In this document: piece after piece, positions 1-5,274 of the stretch
Layout of the letters: every line of letters begins with the position of its first letter
Numbering within the stretch: position 1 is the first letter of the stretch
Assembly (NCBI GenBank): GCA_946186725.1
Contig: CAMHOI010000046.1
Span: forward strand, 1-7,352
DNA: 7,352 nucleotides
DNA from: an uncultured Clostridia bacterium
GTDB lineage: Bacteria > Bacillota > Clostridia > Oscillospirales > Acutalibacteraceae
Direction: 5' to 3'
The notes under the pieces: generated by a model
The model's input: the letters and a program-made list of their open reading frames with translations, nothing else
The model's database searches: none
Told to the model about the DNA's origin: nothing
Made by a program: the position numbers and the translations under genes

Positions 1-293
1 GGCATGGTCAGGATGATGCGGTAGCCCTTGGCGGCGGCGATGGCGGCCAGGCCGATGCCGGTGTTGCCCGAGGTGGGCTCGATGATGACCGAGCCGGGCT
101 TCAGCAGGCCCTTCTGCTCGGCGTCCTCGATCATCGCCTTGGCGATGCGATCCTTGACGCTGCCCGCGGGGTTGAAGTATTCGAGCTTGACCAGCAGAGT
201 GGCCTTGAGGTCGAGGGTCTCCTCCAGACGGGTGACCTCGACGAGGGGGGTGTTGCCGATGAGGGCGACGGCGCCCTTGAAAATCTTGGACAT
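1..293 (-). CDS. cysK: Cysteine synthase (O-acetylserine sulfhydrylase), N-terminal part, cut by the window edge
   Basis: Makes L-cysteine from O-acetylserine and sulfide in the cytoplasm, using pyridoxal phosphate (PLP). Only the first 97 codons are present; the gene runs off the left edge, where a complete protein would have roughly 200 more residues. The start is typical of the family (MSKIFKGAVALIGNTPLVEV). The PLP lysine is K47 in NPAGSVKDR, and the substrate or phosphate loop is EPTSGNTGIGLA near residues 72-83, with N77. The ATG at 291-293 follows an AAAGGAAG ribosome binding site. It begins 15 nt after the metY stop codon, so the two are very likely cotranscribed. CysM or a cystathionine beta-synthase-like paralogue cannot be fully excluded without the C-terminus, but the N-terminal sequence fits CysK best. 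Confidence 0.93.
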   Translation of the reverse strand, partial: MSKIFKGAVALIGNTPLVEVTRLEETLDLKATLLVKLEYFNPAGSVKDRIAKAMIEDAEQKGLLKPGSVIIEPTSGNTGIGLAAIAAAKGYRIILTM

Positions 294-308
294 GGTGATC
301 TTCCTTTC

Positions 309-1592
309 TCAGATGGCGGCGAATCCGGCTTGCAGATCCGCGAGGATGTCGTCAATGTGCTCCGTACCGATGGAGAGGCGGATGGTGCCGGGGTGGATGC
401 CGTTCTGCTCCAGCTCCTCGTCAGAGAGCTGGGAGTGGGTGGTGGAGGCGGGGTGGATCACCAGACTCTTCACGTCGGCCACGTTGGCCAGCAGGGAAAA
501 GAGCTTCAGATGGTCGATGAAGCGCCAGGCGGCCTCCTGCCCGCCCTTGAGATCAAAGGTGAAGATGGAGCCGCCGCCGCGGGGGAAGTACCGCTCGTAG
601 AGCGCGTGCTGCGGATGCCCGGGCAGAGACGGGTGGTTGACCCGCTCGACGAGCGGGTGGCCGGCGAGAAAGTCGACCACCTTTTTGGTGTTTTCGGCGT
701 GGCGCTCCAGACGCAGGGAGAGCGTCTCCACCCCCTGCAGGAGCAGAAAGGCGTTGAAGGGGGAGATGGCGGCGCCCGTGTCCCGCAGCAGGACGGCGCG
801 GATGTAGGTCACGAAGGCGGCGGGGCCGACGGCCTCGGCGAAGTTGACGCCGTGGTAGCTGGGGTTGGGTCTGGCGATGGGGGCGAAGCGATCGGCGTGC
901 GCCGCCCAGTCGAACCGGCCGCTGTCCACGATGACGCCGCCCAGCGTGGTGCCGTGGCCGCCCAGGAACTTGGTGGCGGAGTGGACGACGACGTCGGCGC
1001 CGTATTCGATGGGCCGGAAAAGGTAGGGGGTGCCGAAGGTGTTGTCGACGACCAGCGGAATGCCGTGGCCATGGGCCAGGGCGGCCAGCGCCTCAATATC
1101 GGGGATGTCGCTGTTGGGGTTGCCCAGAGTCTCCACGAAGACGGCCTTGGTGTTGGGCCGGATGGCGGCCTCCACGGCGGCAAGATCGTGGATGTCGACG
1201 AAGGAGGTCTCCACCCCGAAGCCGGGCAGGGTGTGGGCGAGCAGGTTGTAGGTGCCGCCGTAGACGGTCTCCTGCGAGACGACGTGGTCGCCCTGCTGGG
1301 CGAGCGCCTGAACGGTATAGGTGATGGCGGCCGCGCCCGAGGCGAGCGCCAGCGCGGCGACGCCGCCTTCCAATGCGGCCACACGCTTTTCCAGCACGTC
1401 CTGGGTGGTGTTGGTCAGACGGCCGTAGATGTTGCCGGCGTCGGCCAGCCCGAAGCGGGCGGCGGCGTGGGCGGAATCGTGAAAGACGTAGGCGGCCGTC
1501 TGGTAGATGGGGACGGCGCGGGCGTCGGTGGCGGGATCCGCCTGCTCCTGTCCGACGTGAAGCTGAAGGGTCTCAAATCGATAGTTGGACAT
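309..1592 (-). CDS. metY: O-acetylhomoserine sulfhydrylase (homocysteine synthase)
   Basis: A PLP enzyme of the Cys/Met metabolism (gamma) family that condenses O-acetylhomoserine with sulfide to give homocysteine, the direct route to methionine. The 427-residue length fits the MetY subgroup, which is longer than MetB or MetC (about 380-400). Visible features are the opening FETLQLHVGQ, Y56 and R58 in NIYGRL (phosphate contacts from the neighbouring subunit), D183 in VVDNTFGTPY (pairs with the PLP ring nitrogen), PLP lysine K208 in VVHSATKFLGGHG, and a C-terminal TIRLSIGTEHIDDI segment. The frame is open for 30 more codons upstream, but the ATG at 1590-1592 is preferred because an AGAGGAAA site sits just before it and the homology-like region begins there. 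It lies between iscU and cysK. Substrate choice between acetyl- and succinyl-homoserine, or a gamma-lyase activity, cannot be settled by eye. Confidence 0.92.
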   Translation of the reverse strand: MSNYRFETLQLHVGQEQADPATDARAVPIYQTAAYVFHDSAHAAARFGLADAGNIYGRLTNTTQDVLEKRVAALEGGVAALALASGAAAITYTVQALAQQGDHVVSQETVYGGTYNLLAHTLPGFGVETSFVDIHDLAAVEAAIRPNTKAVFVETLGNPNSDIPDIEALAALAHGHGIPLVVDNTFGTPYLFRPIEYGADVVVHSATKFLGGHGTTLGGVIVDSGRFDWAAHADRFAPIARPNPSYHGVNFAEAVGPAAFVTYIRAVLLRDTGAAISPFNAFLLLQGVETLSLRLERHAENTKKVVDFLAGHPLVERVNHPSLPGHPQHALYERYFPRGGGSIFTFDLKGGQEAAWRFIDHLKLFSLLANVADVKSLVIHPASTTHSQLSDEELEQNGIHPGTIRLSIGTEHIDDILADLQAGFAAI

Positions 1593-1597
1593 GGTGA

Positions 1598-1605
1598 TTT
1601 CCTCT
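1598..1605 (-). promoter_or_regulatory. Ribosome binding site that sets the metY start
   Basis: On the minus strand this reads AGAGGAAA, five bases before the ATG at 1590-1592. It supports that ATG over the upstream in-frame ATG at 1680-1682, whose extra 30 residues look unlike any MetY N-terminus. Confidence 0.7.
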
Positions 1606-1626
1606 TTTCTGTATGATGTTTCGGGG

Positions 1627-1695
1627 TCAGAAAAGGGGACACATTCGTCCGAACCGGAAGTTTTGCCGGAGCAAGCGCTCAAAGAGGATGGTCAT
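1627..1695 (-). CDS. Possible 22-residue small ORF between iscU and metY
   Basis: A short ATG-to-TGA frame encodes MTILFERLLRQNFRFGRMCPLF. It starts 10 nt after the iscU stop and ends 34 nt before metY. A weak GAGG lies about 9 nt upstream of its ATG, overlapping the iscU stop region. The peptide is basic (five Arg) and contains adjacent Met-Cys codons near its end. Its codons (TTT, TTG, CAA, GGA, CGA, TGT, CTT) are less GC-biased than those of neighbouring genes, which argues against a long-established coding gene. It could be a leader peptide, a small protein or chance; a frame this short arises easily. No family is recognised. Confidence 0.2.
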   Translation of the reverse strand: MTILFERLLRQNFRFGRMCPLF

Positions 1696-1705
1696 GGGGA
1701 AAACC

Positions 1706-2098
1706 TCATTTCTCAGGGGCTTTTTCGGGGTGCTTGCGGTAGTAGTCCTCCAGCGCCGAGCGGATGGCCTCCTCGGCGAGGACGGAGCAGTGGAGCTTGT
1801 GGGCGGGCAGGCCGTCGAGGGCCTCTGCGACCGCGCGGTTGGTGAGCGCCATCGCTTCCGCGACGGGCTTGCCCTTGATGAGCTCGGTGGCCATGGAGCT
1901 GGAGGCGATGGCGCTTCCGCAGCCGAAGGTCTCGAATTTGACGTCGGCGACGACGTCGTCCTCGATCTTGAGATAGATCTTCATGATGTCGCCGCACTTG
2001 GCGTTGCCCACCTCGCCCACGCCGTCCGCGTCCTCGATGACGCCGACGTTGCGGGGATTGCGGAAGTGGTCCATCACGGTATCGCTGTACAGGGCCAT
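1706..2098 (-). CDS. iscU: Iron-sulfur cluster assembly scaffold (IscU / NifU N-terminal type)
   Basis: Scaffold on which Fe-S clusters are built with sulfur from IscS before transfer to client proteins. It is 130 residues long, the usual size for a single-domain IscU/NifU-like protein. The three cluster cysteines are C35 (NAKCGD), C60 (FGCGSAIASS) and C104 (LHCSVLAEEAI); D37 follows C35 as in the family. The N-terminus YSDTVMDHFRNPRNVG is highly typical. The LPPVK motif that E. coli IscU uses to bind the HscA chaperone is altered here to LPAHK (97-101). The ATG at 2096-2098 follows AAAGGAG with a 9-nt spacer. It is the third gene from the iscS promoter, 30 nt after the membrane protein gene. 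A SufU assignment is unlikely because SufU carries an 18-21 residue insertion that is absent here. Confidence 0.93.
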   Translation of the reverse strand: MALYSDTVMDHFRNPRNVGVIEDADGVGEVGNAKCGDIMKIYLKIEDDVVADVKFETFGCGSAIASSSMATELIKGKPVAEAMALTNRAVAEALDGLPAHKLHCSVLAEEAIRSALEDYYRKHPEKAPEK

Positions 2099-2128
2099 GG
2101 ATAAACACTCCTTTGAAAGGAAATGGTG

Positions 2129-2671
2129 TCAGCGGAGCTGCCGGTCGAGGCGGGCCTTGAAGTCCAGCCGGTCGAGCAGGAGGGCCGCCGCCGTGAACAG
2201 GGCGAGGGAGGCGGCGCCCTGCAAAGCGTTGTAGGGCAGATCCGCCGCTGCTGCCGCCCACGGCGCCGCGCTCAGCAGACTGCCGCCGCCCGCGAGCGCG
2301 AGCAAAACGGCGTCCGCCGCGACGTAGCCCGCGGGGGTGATGAGGGCCGCGATCAGAGCGGCCAGCAGGTTGCGGCGGCAGAGGATGCGCGCCCCCTTCC
2401 GGGTGAAGGCGAGGGTCATGGCCGCCTTGATGAGGGCGGTGGGGATCATATAGACCGCAAATCCGCCCGCCAGGTCGCTCAAGGCGGCGCCGACGGCGGC
2501 CGCCGCCGCGGCGTAGGGCACGGGCAGCAGGGCGGCCGCCAGGCACACGGCGGCGTCGCCCAGGTGGACGTAGCCCAGAGGGGCGGGGATCCTGACCAGC
2601 AGGGTCAAAAGGAAAACGAGGGCCGCCATGACGGCGGAGAGCGCCAAACGGCGCAGAATCTTGCTTTTCAT
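2129..2671 (-). CDS. Membrane protein resembling an ECF-transporter S (substrate-binding) component
   Basis: A 180-residue hydrophobic, alanine-rich protein with about six predicted membrane segments (approximate residues 9-27, 35-50, 52-70, 72-90, 102-127 and 140-167), the usual size and topology of the S component of an energy-coupling factor vitamin transporter. The first helix carries an AxxxA pattern (A13, A17), which in known S components contacts EcfT. The segment GYVHLGDAAVCLAAALLP after helix 1 is also typical of this superfamily. It lacks an ATPase and would need a shared EcfA/EcfA'/EcfT module encoded elsewhere. The substrate is unknown; its place between iscS and iscU hints at a sulfur-containing vitamin or amino-acid-related compound, but this is inference. 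The ATG at 2669-2671 is 13 nt after the iscS stop, and its AAAGG site overlaps that stop codon, so translation is probably coupled. Confidence 0.72.
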   Translation of the reverse strand: MKSKILRRLALSAVMAALVFLLTLLVRIPAPLGYVHLGDAAVCLAAALLPVPYAAAAAAVGAALSDLAGGFAVYMIPTALIKAAMTLAFTRKGARILCRRNLLAALIAALITPAGYVAADAVLLALAGGGSLLSAAPWAAAAADLPYNALQGAASLALFTAAALLLDRLDFKARLDRQLR

Positions 2672-2684
2672 AACGAGAGATCCT

Positions 2685-3872
2685 TTACAGAAGGAAGCGT
2701 CCCTGTCCGCTTTGCAGGTCCCGCCATACGGGGGAGATGCTCCGCAGATAGGCGACGACCTCGCGGACGTTGGCGATGAGGTAGTCGATCTCCTCCCCGG
2801 TGGCGTCCTCGCCCAGACTCAGCCGGAGGGAGCCGTGGGCGACGTCGTGGACCCGCCCGATGGCGAGCAGGACGTGGCTGGGGTCGAGGGAGCCGGAGGT
2901 GCAGGCCGAGCCGGAGGAGGCGCGGATGCCCCGGTCGTCGAGCAGGAGGAGGAGCGATTCCCCCTCGATGCCCTCGAAGCAGAAGTTGACGTTGCCGGGC
3001 AGACGGCGGACAGGGTCGCCGTTGAGCGCCGAATGGGGGATGGCGGCCAGTCCTTCGATCAGGCGGTCGCGCAGCGCGGTCAGCCGCGCGGCGTCCTCCT
3101 CGCGGCGGGCGAGGGCCTCCTTGAGGGCGACCGCCGTCGCGACGATGCCGCCGACGTTCTCGGTGCCGGCGCGCAAGCCCCGCTCCTGGGCACCGCCCGC
3201 GATGAGAGGGGTCACCTTCACGCCCCGGCGGACGTAGAGGAAGCCGACCCCCTTGGGGCCGTGGAATTTGTGGGCGGAGGCGGAGAGCAGGTCGATGTGC
3301 TCGGCGTTCACGTCGATGGGACAGCGACCGACCGCCTGCACCGCGTCGGTGTGGAAGAGCACGCCCTTTTCCCGACAGATCGCGCCGATCTCAGCCACGG
3401 GCTGAAGGGTGCCGATCTCGTTGTTTGCGTACATGACGGAGACCAGCGCGGTGTCCTCCCGGATGGCGGCGGCGACGGCGGCGGGATCGACGATCCCGCT
3501 TTCGCCCACCGGCACCAGCGTGACCTCGAAGCCCTCTTTTTCCAGCGCGGCGAGGGTGTGCAGGACGGCGTGATGCTCGATGGCCGTGGACACCAGATGA
3601 CGCTTGCCCTTCTCGGCGCCCAGTACGGCGGCCGCACGGAGGGCGGTGTTGTCCGCCTCGCTCCCGCCGGAGGTGAAGAGGATCTCGCGCGGCTGCGCTC
3701 CCAGCGCGGCCGCGACGTCGGCGCGGGCGGCCTCGAGGGCTTCCTTGGCGCGCTGGCCGTCGCTGTGGAGACTGGAGGGGTTGCCGCTGATCTCGGTCAG
3801 GTAGGGGAGCATGGCGGCGACGGCGGCCTCGCTCATGGGAGTGGTGGCCGCGTTGTCGGCATAAACGGTCAT
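2685..3872 (-). CDS. iscS: Cysteine desulfurase, class I (IscS/NifS)
   Basis: PLP enzyme that removes sulfur from L-cysteine as a persulfide, leaving alanine, and hands it to IscU and other acceptors. It is 395 residues long, normal for the family. Visible features are the N-terminal YADNAATTPMSEAAV, SGGSEADN (68-75), the H100-H101 pair above the cofactor, D176 in HTDAVQAVG, PLP lysine K202 in SAHKFHGPKG, RAGTENV (234-240), and catalytic C324 in SSGSACTSGSLDPSHVL, the class I form of the loop. The C-terminal tail is NifS-like, as in many clostridia. The ATG at 3870-3872 follows a perfect AAGGAGG (3882-3888, minus strand) with a 9-nt spacer. It is the first gene of the operon and is divergent from iscR, so control by IscR is likely. 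NifS, IscS and the tRNA-thiolation desulfurases cannot be told apart by sequence alone; the adjacent iscU favours a role in Fe-S assembly. Confidence 0.95.
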   Translation of the reverse strand: MTVYADNAATTPMSEAAVAAMLPYLTEISGNPSSLHSDGQRAKEALEAARADVAAALGAQPREILFTSGGSEADNTALRAAAVLGAEKGKRHLVSTAIEHHAVLHTLAALEKEGFEVTLVPVGESGIVDPAAVAAAIREDTALVSVMYANNEIGTLQPVAEIGAICREKGVLFHTDAVQAVGRCPIDVNAEHIDLLSASAHKFHGPKGVGFLYVRRGVKVTPLIAGGAQERGLRAGTENVGGIVATAVALKEALARREEDAARLTALRDRLIEGLAAIPHSALNGDPVRRLPGNVNFCFEGIEGESLLLLLDDRGIRASSGSACTSGSLDPSHVLLAIGRVHDVAHGSLRLSLGEDATGEEIDYLIANVREVVAYLRSISPVWRDLQSGQGRFLL

Positions 3873-3907
3873 TTGAGGTCGCCTCCTTGCTTGGATTGGT
3901 TTGCCCC

Positions 3908-3936
3908 ATTATAATTGAAATAACCTACTATGTCAA
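3908..3936 (-). promoter_or_regulatory. Consensus sigma-70/sigma-A promoter of the iscS operon
   Basis: On the minus strand, TTGACA (3931-3936) and TATAAT (3908-3913) are separated by exactly 17 bp, a perfect consensus match. An AT-rich tract just upstream (about 3941-3955) could act as an UP element. Transcription would start near 3901, giving a leader of about 28 nt before the iscS ATG. Such a strong promoter would need a repressor, and a candidate operator overlaps its -35. Confidence 0.9.
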
Positions 3937-3944
3937 TAGGTAAA
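3920..3944. promoter_or_regulatory. Candidate IscR operator over the iscS -35 box
   Basis: An imperfect palindrome with ACCTA/TAGGT arms separated by 9 bp (3923-3941). Aligned over 25 bp, it agrees by my hand count at 17 positions with the E. coli type 1 IscR consensus as I remember it; the left half (ATA-n-CC-n-ACT) fits best. It covers the whole -35 box and part of the spacer of the iscS promoter, so bound regulator should block polymerase. The assignment to IscR is an inference from position and resemblance. Confidence 0.55.
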
Positions 3945-3967
3945 AAAAGATTTGTGAAACCTTCCCA

Positions 3968-3997
3968 TTGATTTTTGCATTTACCCTGTGATATACT
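3968..3997 (+). promoter_or_regulatory. Extended -10 promoter of iscR
   Basis: TTGATT (3968-3973) and TATACT (3992-3997) are separated by 18 bp, with an extended -10 TG at 3989-3990. A GGAGG ribosome binding site at 4016-4020 lies 8 nt before the iscR ATG. It points away from the iscS promoter, so both share one AT-rich control region. Confidence 0.75.
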
Positions 3998-4005
3998 ATG
4001 CAAAA
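3973..4005. repeat. Perfect 8-bp inverted repeat framing the iscR -10 box
   Basis: TTTTGCAT (3973-3980) and ATGCAAAA (3998-4005) are exact inverted copies 17 bp apart. They bracket the iscR -10 box and the likely transcription start. It could be an operator for autoregulation or for a second regulator; it differs in sequence from the palindrome at the iscS -35. As RNA only the right arm would be transcribed, so a transcript hairpin is unlikely. Confidence 0.6.
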
Positions 4006-4028
4006 GAAACAAAGCGGAGGGATGACGG

Positions 4029-4421
4029 ATGATCTCCACCAGGGGAAGATACGCGCTGCGGGTGATGATCGATCTCGCGGAGCAGGGCGGAGGGCCCGTC
4101 CCTCTCAAGGACATGGCCGAGCGGCAGGGCATCTCCAAAAAGTATCTGGAGATCCTCATGCGGGATCTCGTGGAGGGCGGCCTGGTGCGCGGCGCCAGCG
4201 GACGGGGCGGCGGCTACCGCCTCTGCCGGGCGCCGGACGAGATCTCGGTGGGGGAGATCCTCGAGCGCATGGAGGGGAGCATGGCGACGGTGGCCTGCTT
4301 GGCCGAGGGAGCCGAGGAGTGCCCCCGCGCCTCCTGCTGCAAGACCCTTCCCATGTGGAAGGAGTACGACCGGCTGGTCCACGACTTCTTCGCCGGGCGC
4401 CGCCTGAGCGACTTCGTGTAA
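4029..4421 (+). CDS. iscR: Rrf2-family Fe-S-sensing transcription regulator (IscR type)
   Basis: DNA-binding regulator that in characterised bacteria senses Fe-S status through a bound [2Fe-2S] cluster and controls the isc operon. It is 130 residues long, near the size of short clostridial homologues. The N-terminal winged helix begins MISTRGRYALRVMIDLA; the recognition region ERQGISKKYLEIL (31-43) and the wing GRGGGYRL (58-65) are classic Rrf2. The likely cluster cysteines are C90, C98, C103 and C104; C104 and W110 keep the spacing seen in E. coli IscR. The fourth ligand of E. coli IscR, H107, is Leu here. CymR, the cysteine-metabolism Rrf2 regulator of Bacillus, lacks these cysteines, so IscR is preferred even though metY and cysK lie in the presumed target operon. 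It is divergent from iscS, and probably controls both promoters. Confidence 0.88.
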   Translation: MISTRGRYALRVMIDLAEQGGGPVPLKDMAERQGISKKYLEILMRDLVEGGLVRGASGRGGGYRLCRAPDEISVGEILERMEGSMATVACLAEGAEECPRASCCKTLPMWKEYDRLVHDFFAGRRLSDFV

Positions 4422-4426
4422 AAAAC

Positions 4427-4456
4427 AGCGCCTCCTCTCAGATGAGCGGAGGCGCT
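4427..4456. terminator. Bidirectional rho-independent terminator between iscR and the HAD gene
   Basis: A perfect 9-bp stem (AGCGCCTCC at 4427-4435 with GGAGGCGCT at 4448-4456) and a 12-nt loop fill the 39-nt gap between the two convergent genes. Read on the minus strand, it is followed by GTTTTTT, a strong tail for the HAD transcript. Read on the plus strand, it is followed by a weaker T-rich tail (TTGCTTTATTTC) for iscR. Confidence 0.88.
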
Positions 4457-4460
4457 TGCT

Positions 4461-5174
4461 TTATTTCATTTTACCCTCGACGTAGCCGAGCACATCCCGG
4501 AACCGGCCGTGGGGGCGGCCTTCGACGCCGGCGCCCTTGCGGTCGAGGAGCCAGTCGGTGGCGAGGAAGACCTCGACGCCCGCCTGCTCGGCGGTGACGT
4601 CGTCCTCGGTGTCGTTGCCGATCATCACGCATTCGCCGGGCGCCAGGGAGAGCTTGTTCAGGATCTCGGTATAATAGGCGGGGGCGGGCTTGCAGAAGGT
4701 GCAGTTTTCGGCCCCCGTTACGTGGGCGAAGTCGGCGGGATCCACCCCTGCCCAGCGCATACGCGCCTTTTGCGCCACGAGGGGGAAGATGGGCTTGGAC
4801 GCGAGCACGAGGGTCAGCCCCCTCTCCTTGAGGGCGGAGACCGTCTCCGCCACCGCGGGGTCGCGCCCGCACAGGGCGAAGAGGTCGTTGAACTCGTGCC
4901 GGTAATAGTCGTCGAAGATGGCGTCCAGCGCGGGTGTCCGATCCCCGTACCGGGCGCGCATGACGGCGTGGAAGGCGTCGAGGTTGCTGCGCGATCCGTC
5001 ATTGGTGACGACGGCGCCCGTCGCGTCCCAGATCGCCTTGGCCAGCGCAGAGGGCTCAAAGCCCTGCGGGGCGGCCTTGGCGGACACGTCCCGCAGGAAA
5101 GCGGAGATGAACGCGTCCAGACTCTTCATGGGCAGGAGCGTCCCGTCCAGATCGAACAATACGGCTTTCAGCAT
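4461..5174 (-). CDS. HAD-superfamily hydrolase, probable phosphatase
   Basis: A 237-residue haloacid dehalogenase-type hydrolase, probably a phosphatase acting on a small phosphorylated metabolite through an aspartyl-phosphate intermediate. Motif I is D8-L-D10-G-T-L, with D8 the nucleophile and D10 the acid/base. Motif II is S126 in LVLASKP, motif III K162 in FCKPAPAYY, and motif IV MIGNDTEDD with D188, D191 and D192 for Mg2+ binding. A helical cap domain (about residues 15-95) lies between motifs I and II, as in phosphoglycolate phosphatase-like C1 enzymes. The substrate cannot be predicted. The ATG at 5172-5174 is chosen because AAAGGAG lies 6 nt upstream and MLKAVLFDLDGTL is the standard HAD start; an in-frame GTG at 5193-5195 would put that site inside the gene. 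It stands alone between two terminators. Confidence 0.88.
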   Translation of the reverse strand: MLKAVLFDLDGTLLPMKSLDAFISAFLRDVSAKAAPQGFEPSALAKAIWDATGAVVTNDGSRSNLDAFHAVMRARYGDRTPALDAIFDDYYRHEFNDLFALCGRDPAVAETVSALKERGLTLVLASKPIFPLVAQKARMRWAGVDPADFAHVTGAENCTFCKPAPAYYTEILNKLSLAPGECVMIGNDTEDDVTAEQAGVEVFLATDWLLDRKGAGVEGRPHGRFRDVLGYVEGKMK

Positions 5175-5215
5175 GGCAGTCTCCTTTGCGGGCACAAACT
5201 TGCCGGGCGGCTCAT
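5168..5215 (-). CDS. Possible 15-residue upstream ORF overlapping the HAD gene start
   Basis: A frame encoding MSRPASLCPQRRLPC has a strong AGGAGG site (5224-5229) placed 8 nt before its ATG. It runs across the HAD ribosome binding site and stops with a TGA at 5168-5170, overlapping the first codons of the HAD gene by 7 nt. This layout is typical of translational coupling, in which ribosomes finishing the upstream frame feed the next start. The peptide resembles nothing known to me. The good ribosome binding site is the main support; chance is still possible. Confidence 0.3.
   Translation of the reverse strand: MSRPASLCPQRRLPC
5181..5187 (-). promoter_or_regulatory. Ribosome binding site that sets the HAD gene start
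   Basis: AAAGGAG on the minus strand, six bases before the ATG at 5172-5174. It supports that ATG rather than the in-frame GTG at 5193-5195. Confidence 0.75.
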
Positions 5216-5245
5216 GGCAGGCCCCTCCTACGCGTATTCATCACG

Positions 5246-5274
5246 ATAGTATCACATTGTGCGGAAAAAGGCAA
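5246..5274 (-). promoter_or_regulatory. Possible promoter of the HAD gene, overlapping the atp terminator
   Basis: On the minus strand, TTGCCT (5269-5274) and TACTAT (5246-5251) are 17 bp apart, with an extended -10 TG one base upstream of the -10. Each hexamer matches the consensus at 4 of 6 positions. The -35 lies inside the right-hand (3') arm of the atp terminator stem. It is the best promoter candidate I see in the gap, but it is weak. Confidence 0.4.

Noticed and set aside
330..1616. Long plus-strand frames opposite metY, iscS and atpD (330-1616, 2628-3914, 6019-7197)
   Set aside because: These are antisense shadows of GC-rich genes. They have low-complexity Gly/Ala/Val/Asp-rich products with no motifs, and well-conserved genes occupy the other strand.
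1621..1641. A stretch reading GTGTCCCCTTTTCTGACCCC on the minus strand, which recalls ends of some transposase-associated repeats
   Set aside because: There is a single copy, no inverted partner, no target duplication and no transposase in the window. The resemblance is from memory and not enough to call a mobile element remnant.
1593..1682. Upstream in-frame start for metY (30 extra residues)
   Set aside because: The extension resembles no MetY N-terminus, and a good ribosome binding site sits directly before the ATG at 1590-1592.
1593..1705. SAM riboswitch, T-box or terminator upstream of metY
   Set aside because: The gap is only 113 nt and shows no multi-helix fold or T-box sequence. The inverted repeats I could find are 4 bp and not followed by a convincing T run.
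4029..4421. CymR (cysteine-metabolism regulator) instead of IscR
   Set aside because: CymR lacks the cluster-binding cysteines, while this protein has C90, C98, C103 and C104 in the IscR pattern. CymR-like control of metY and cysK remains possible but is not supported here.
5175..5195. GTG start for the HAD gene, seven codons upstream
   Set aside because: It would place the AAAGGAG site within the coding region, and HAD proteins typically start just before the DxDGT motif, as the ATG at 5172-5174 does.
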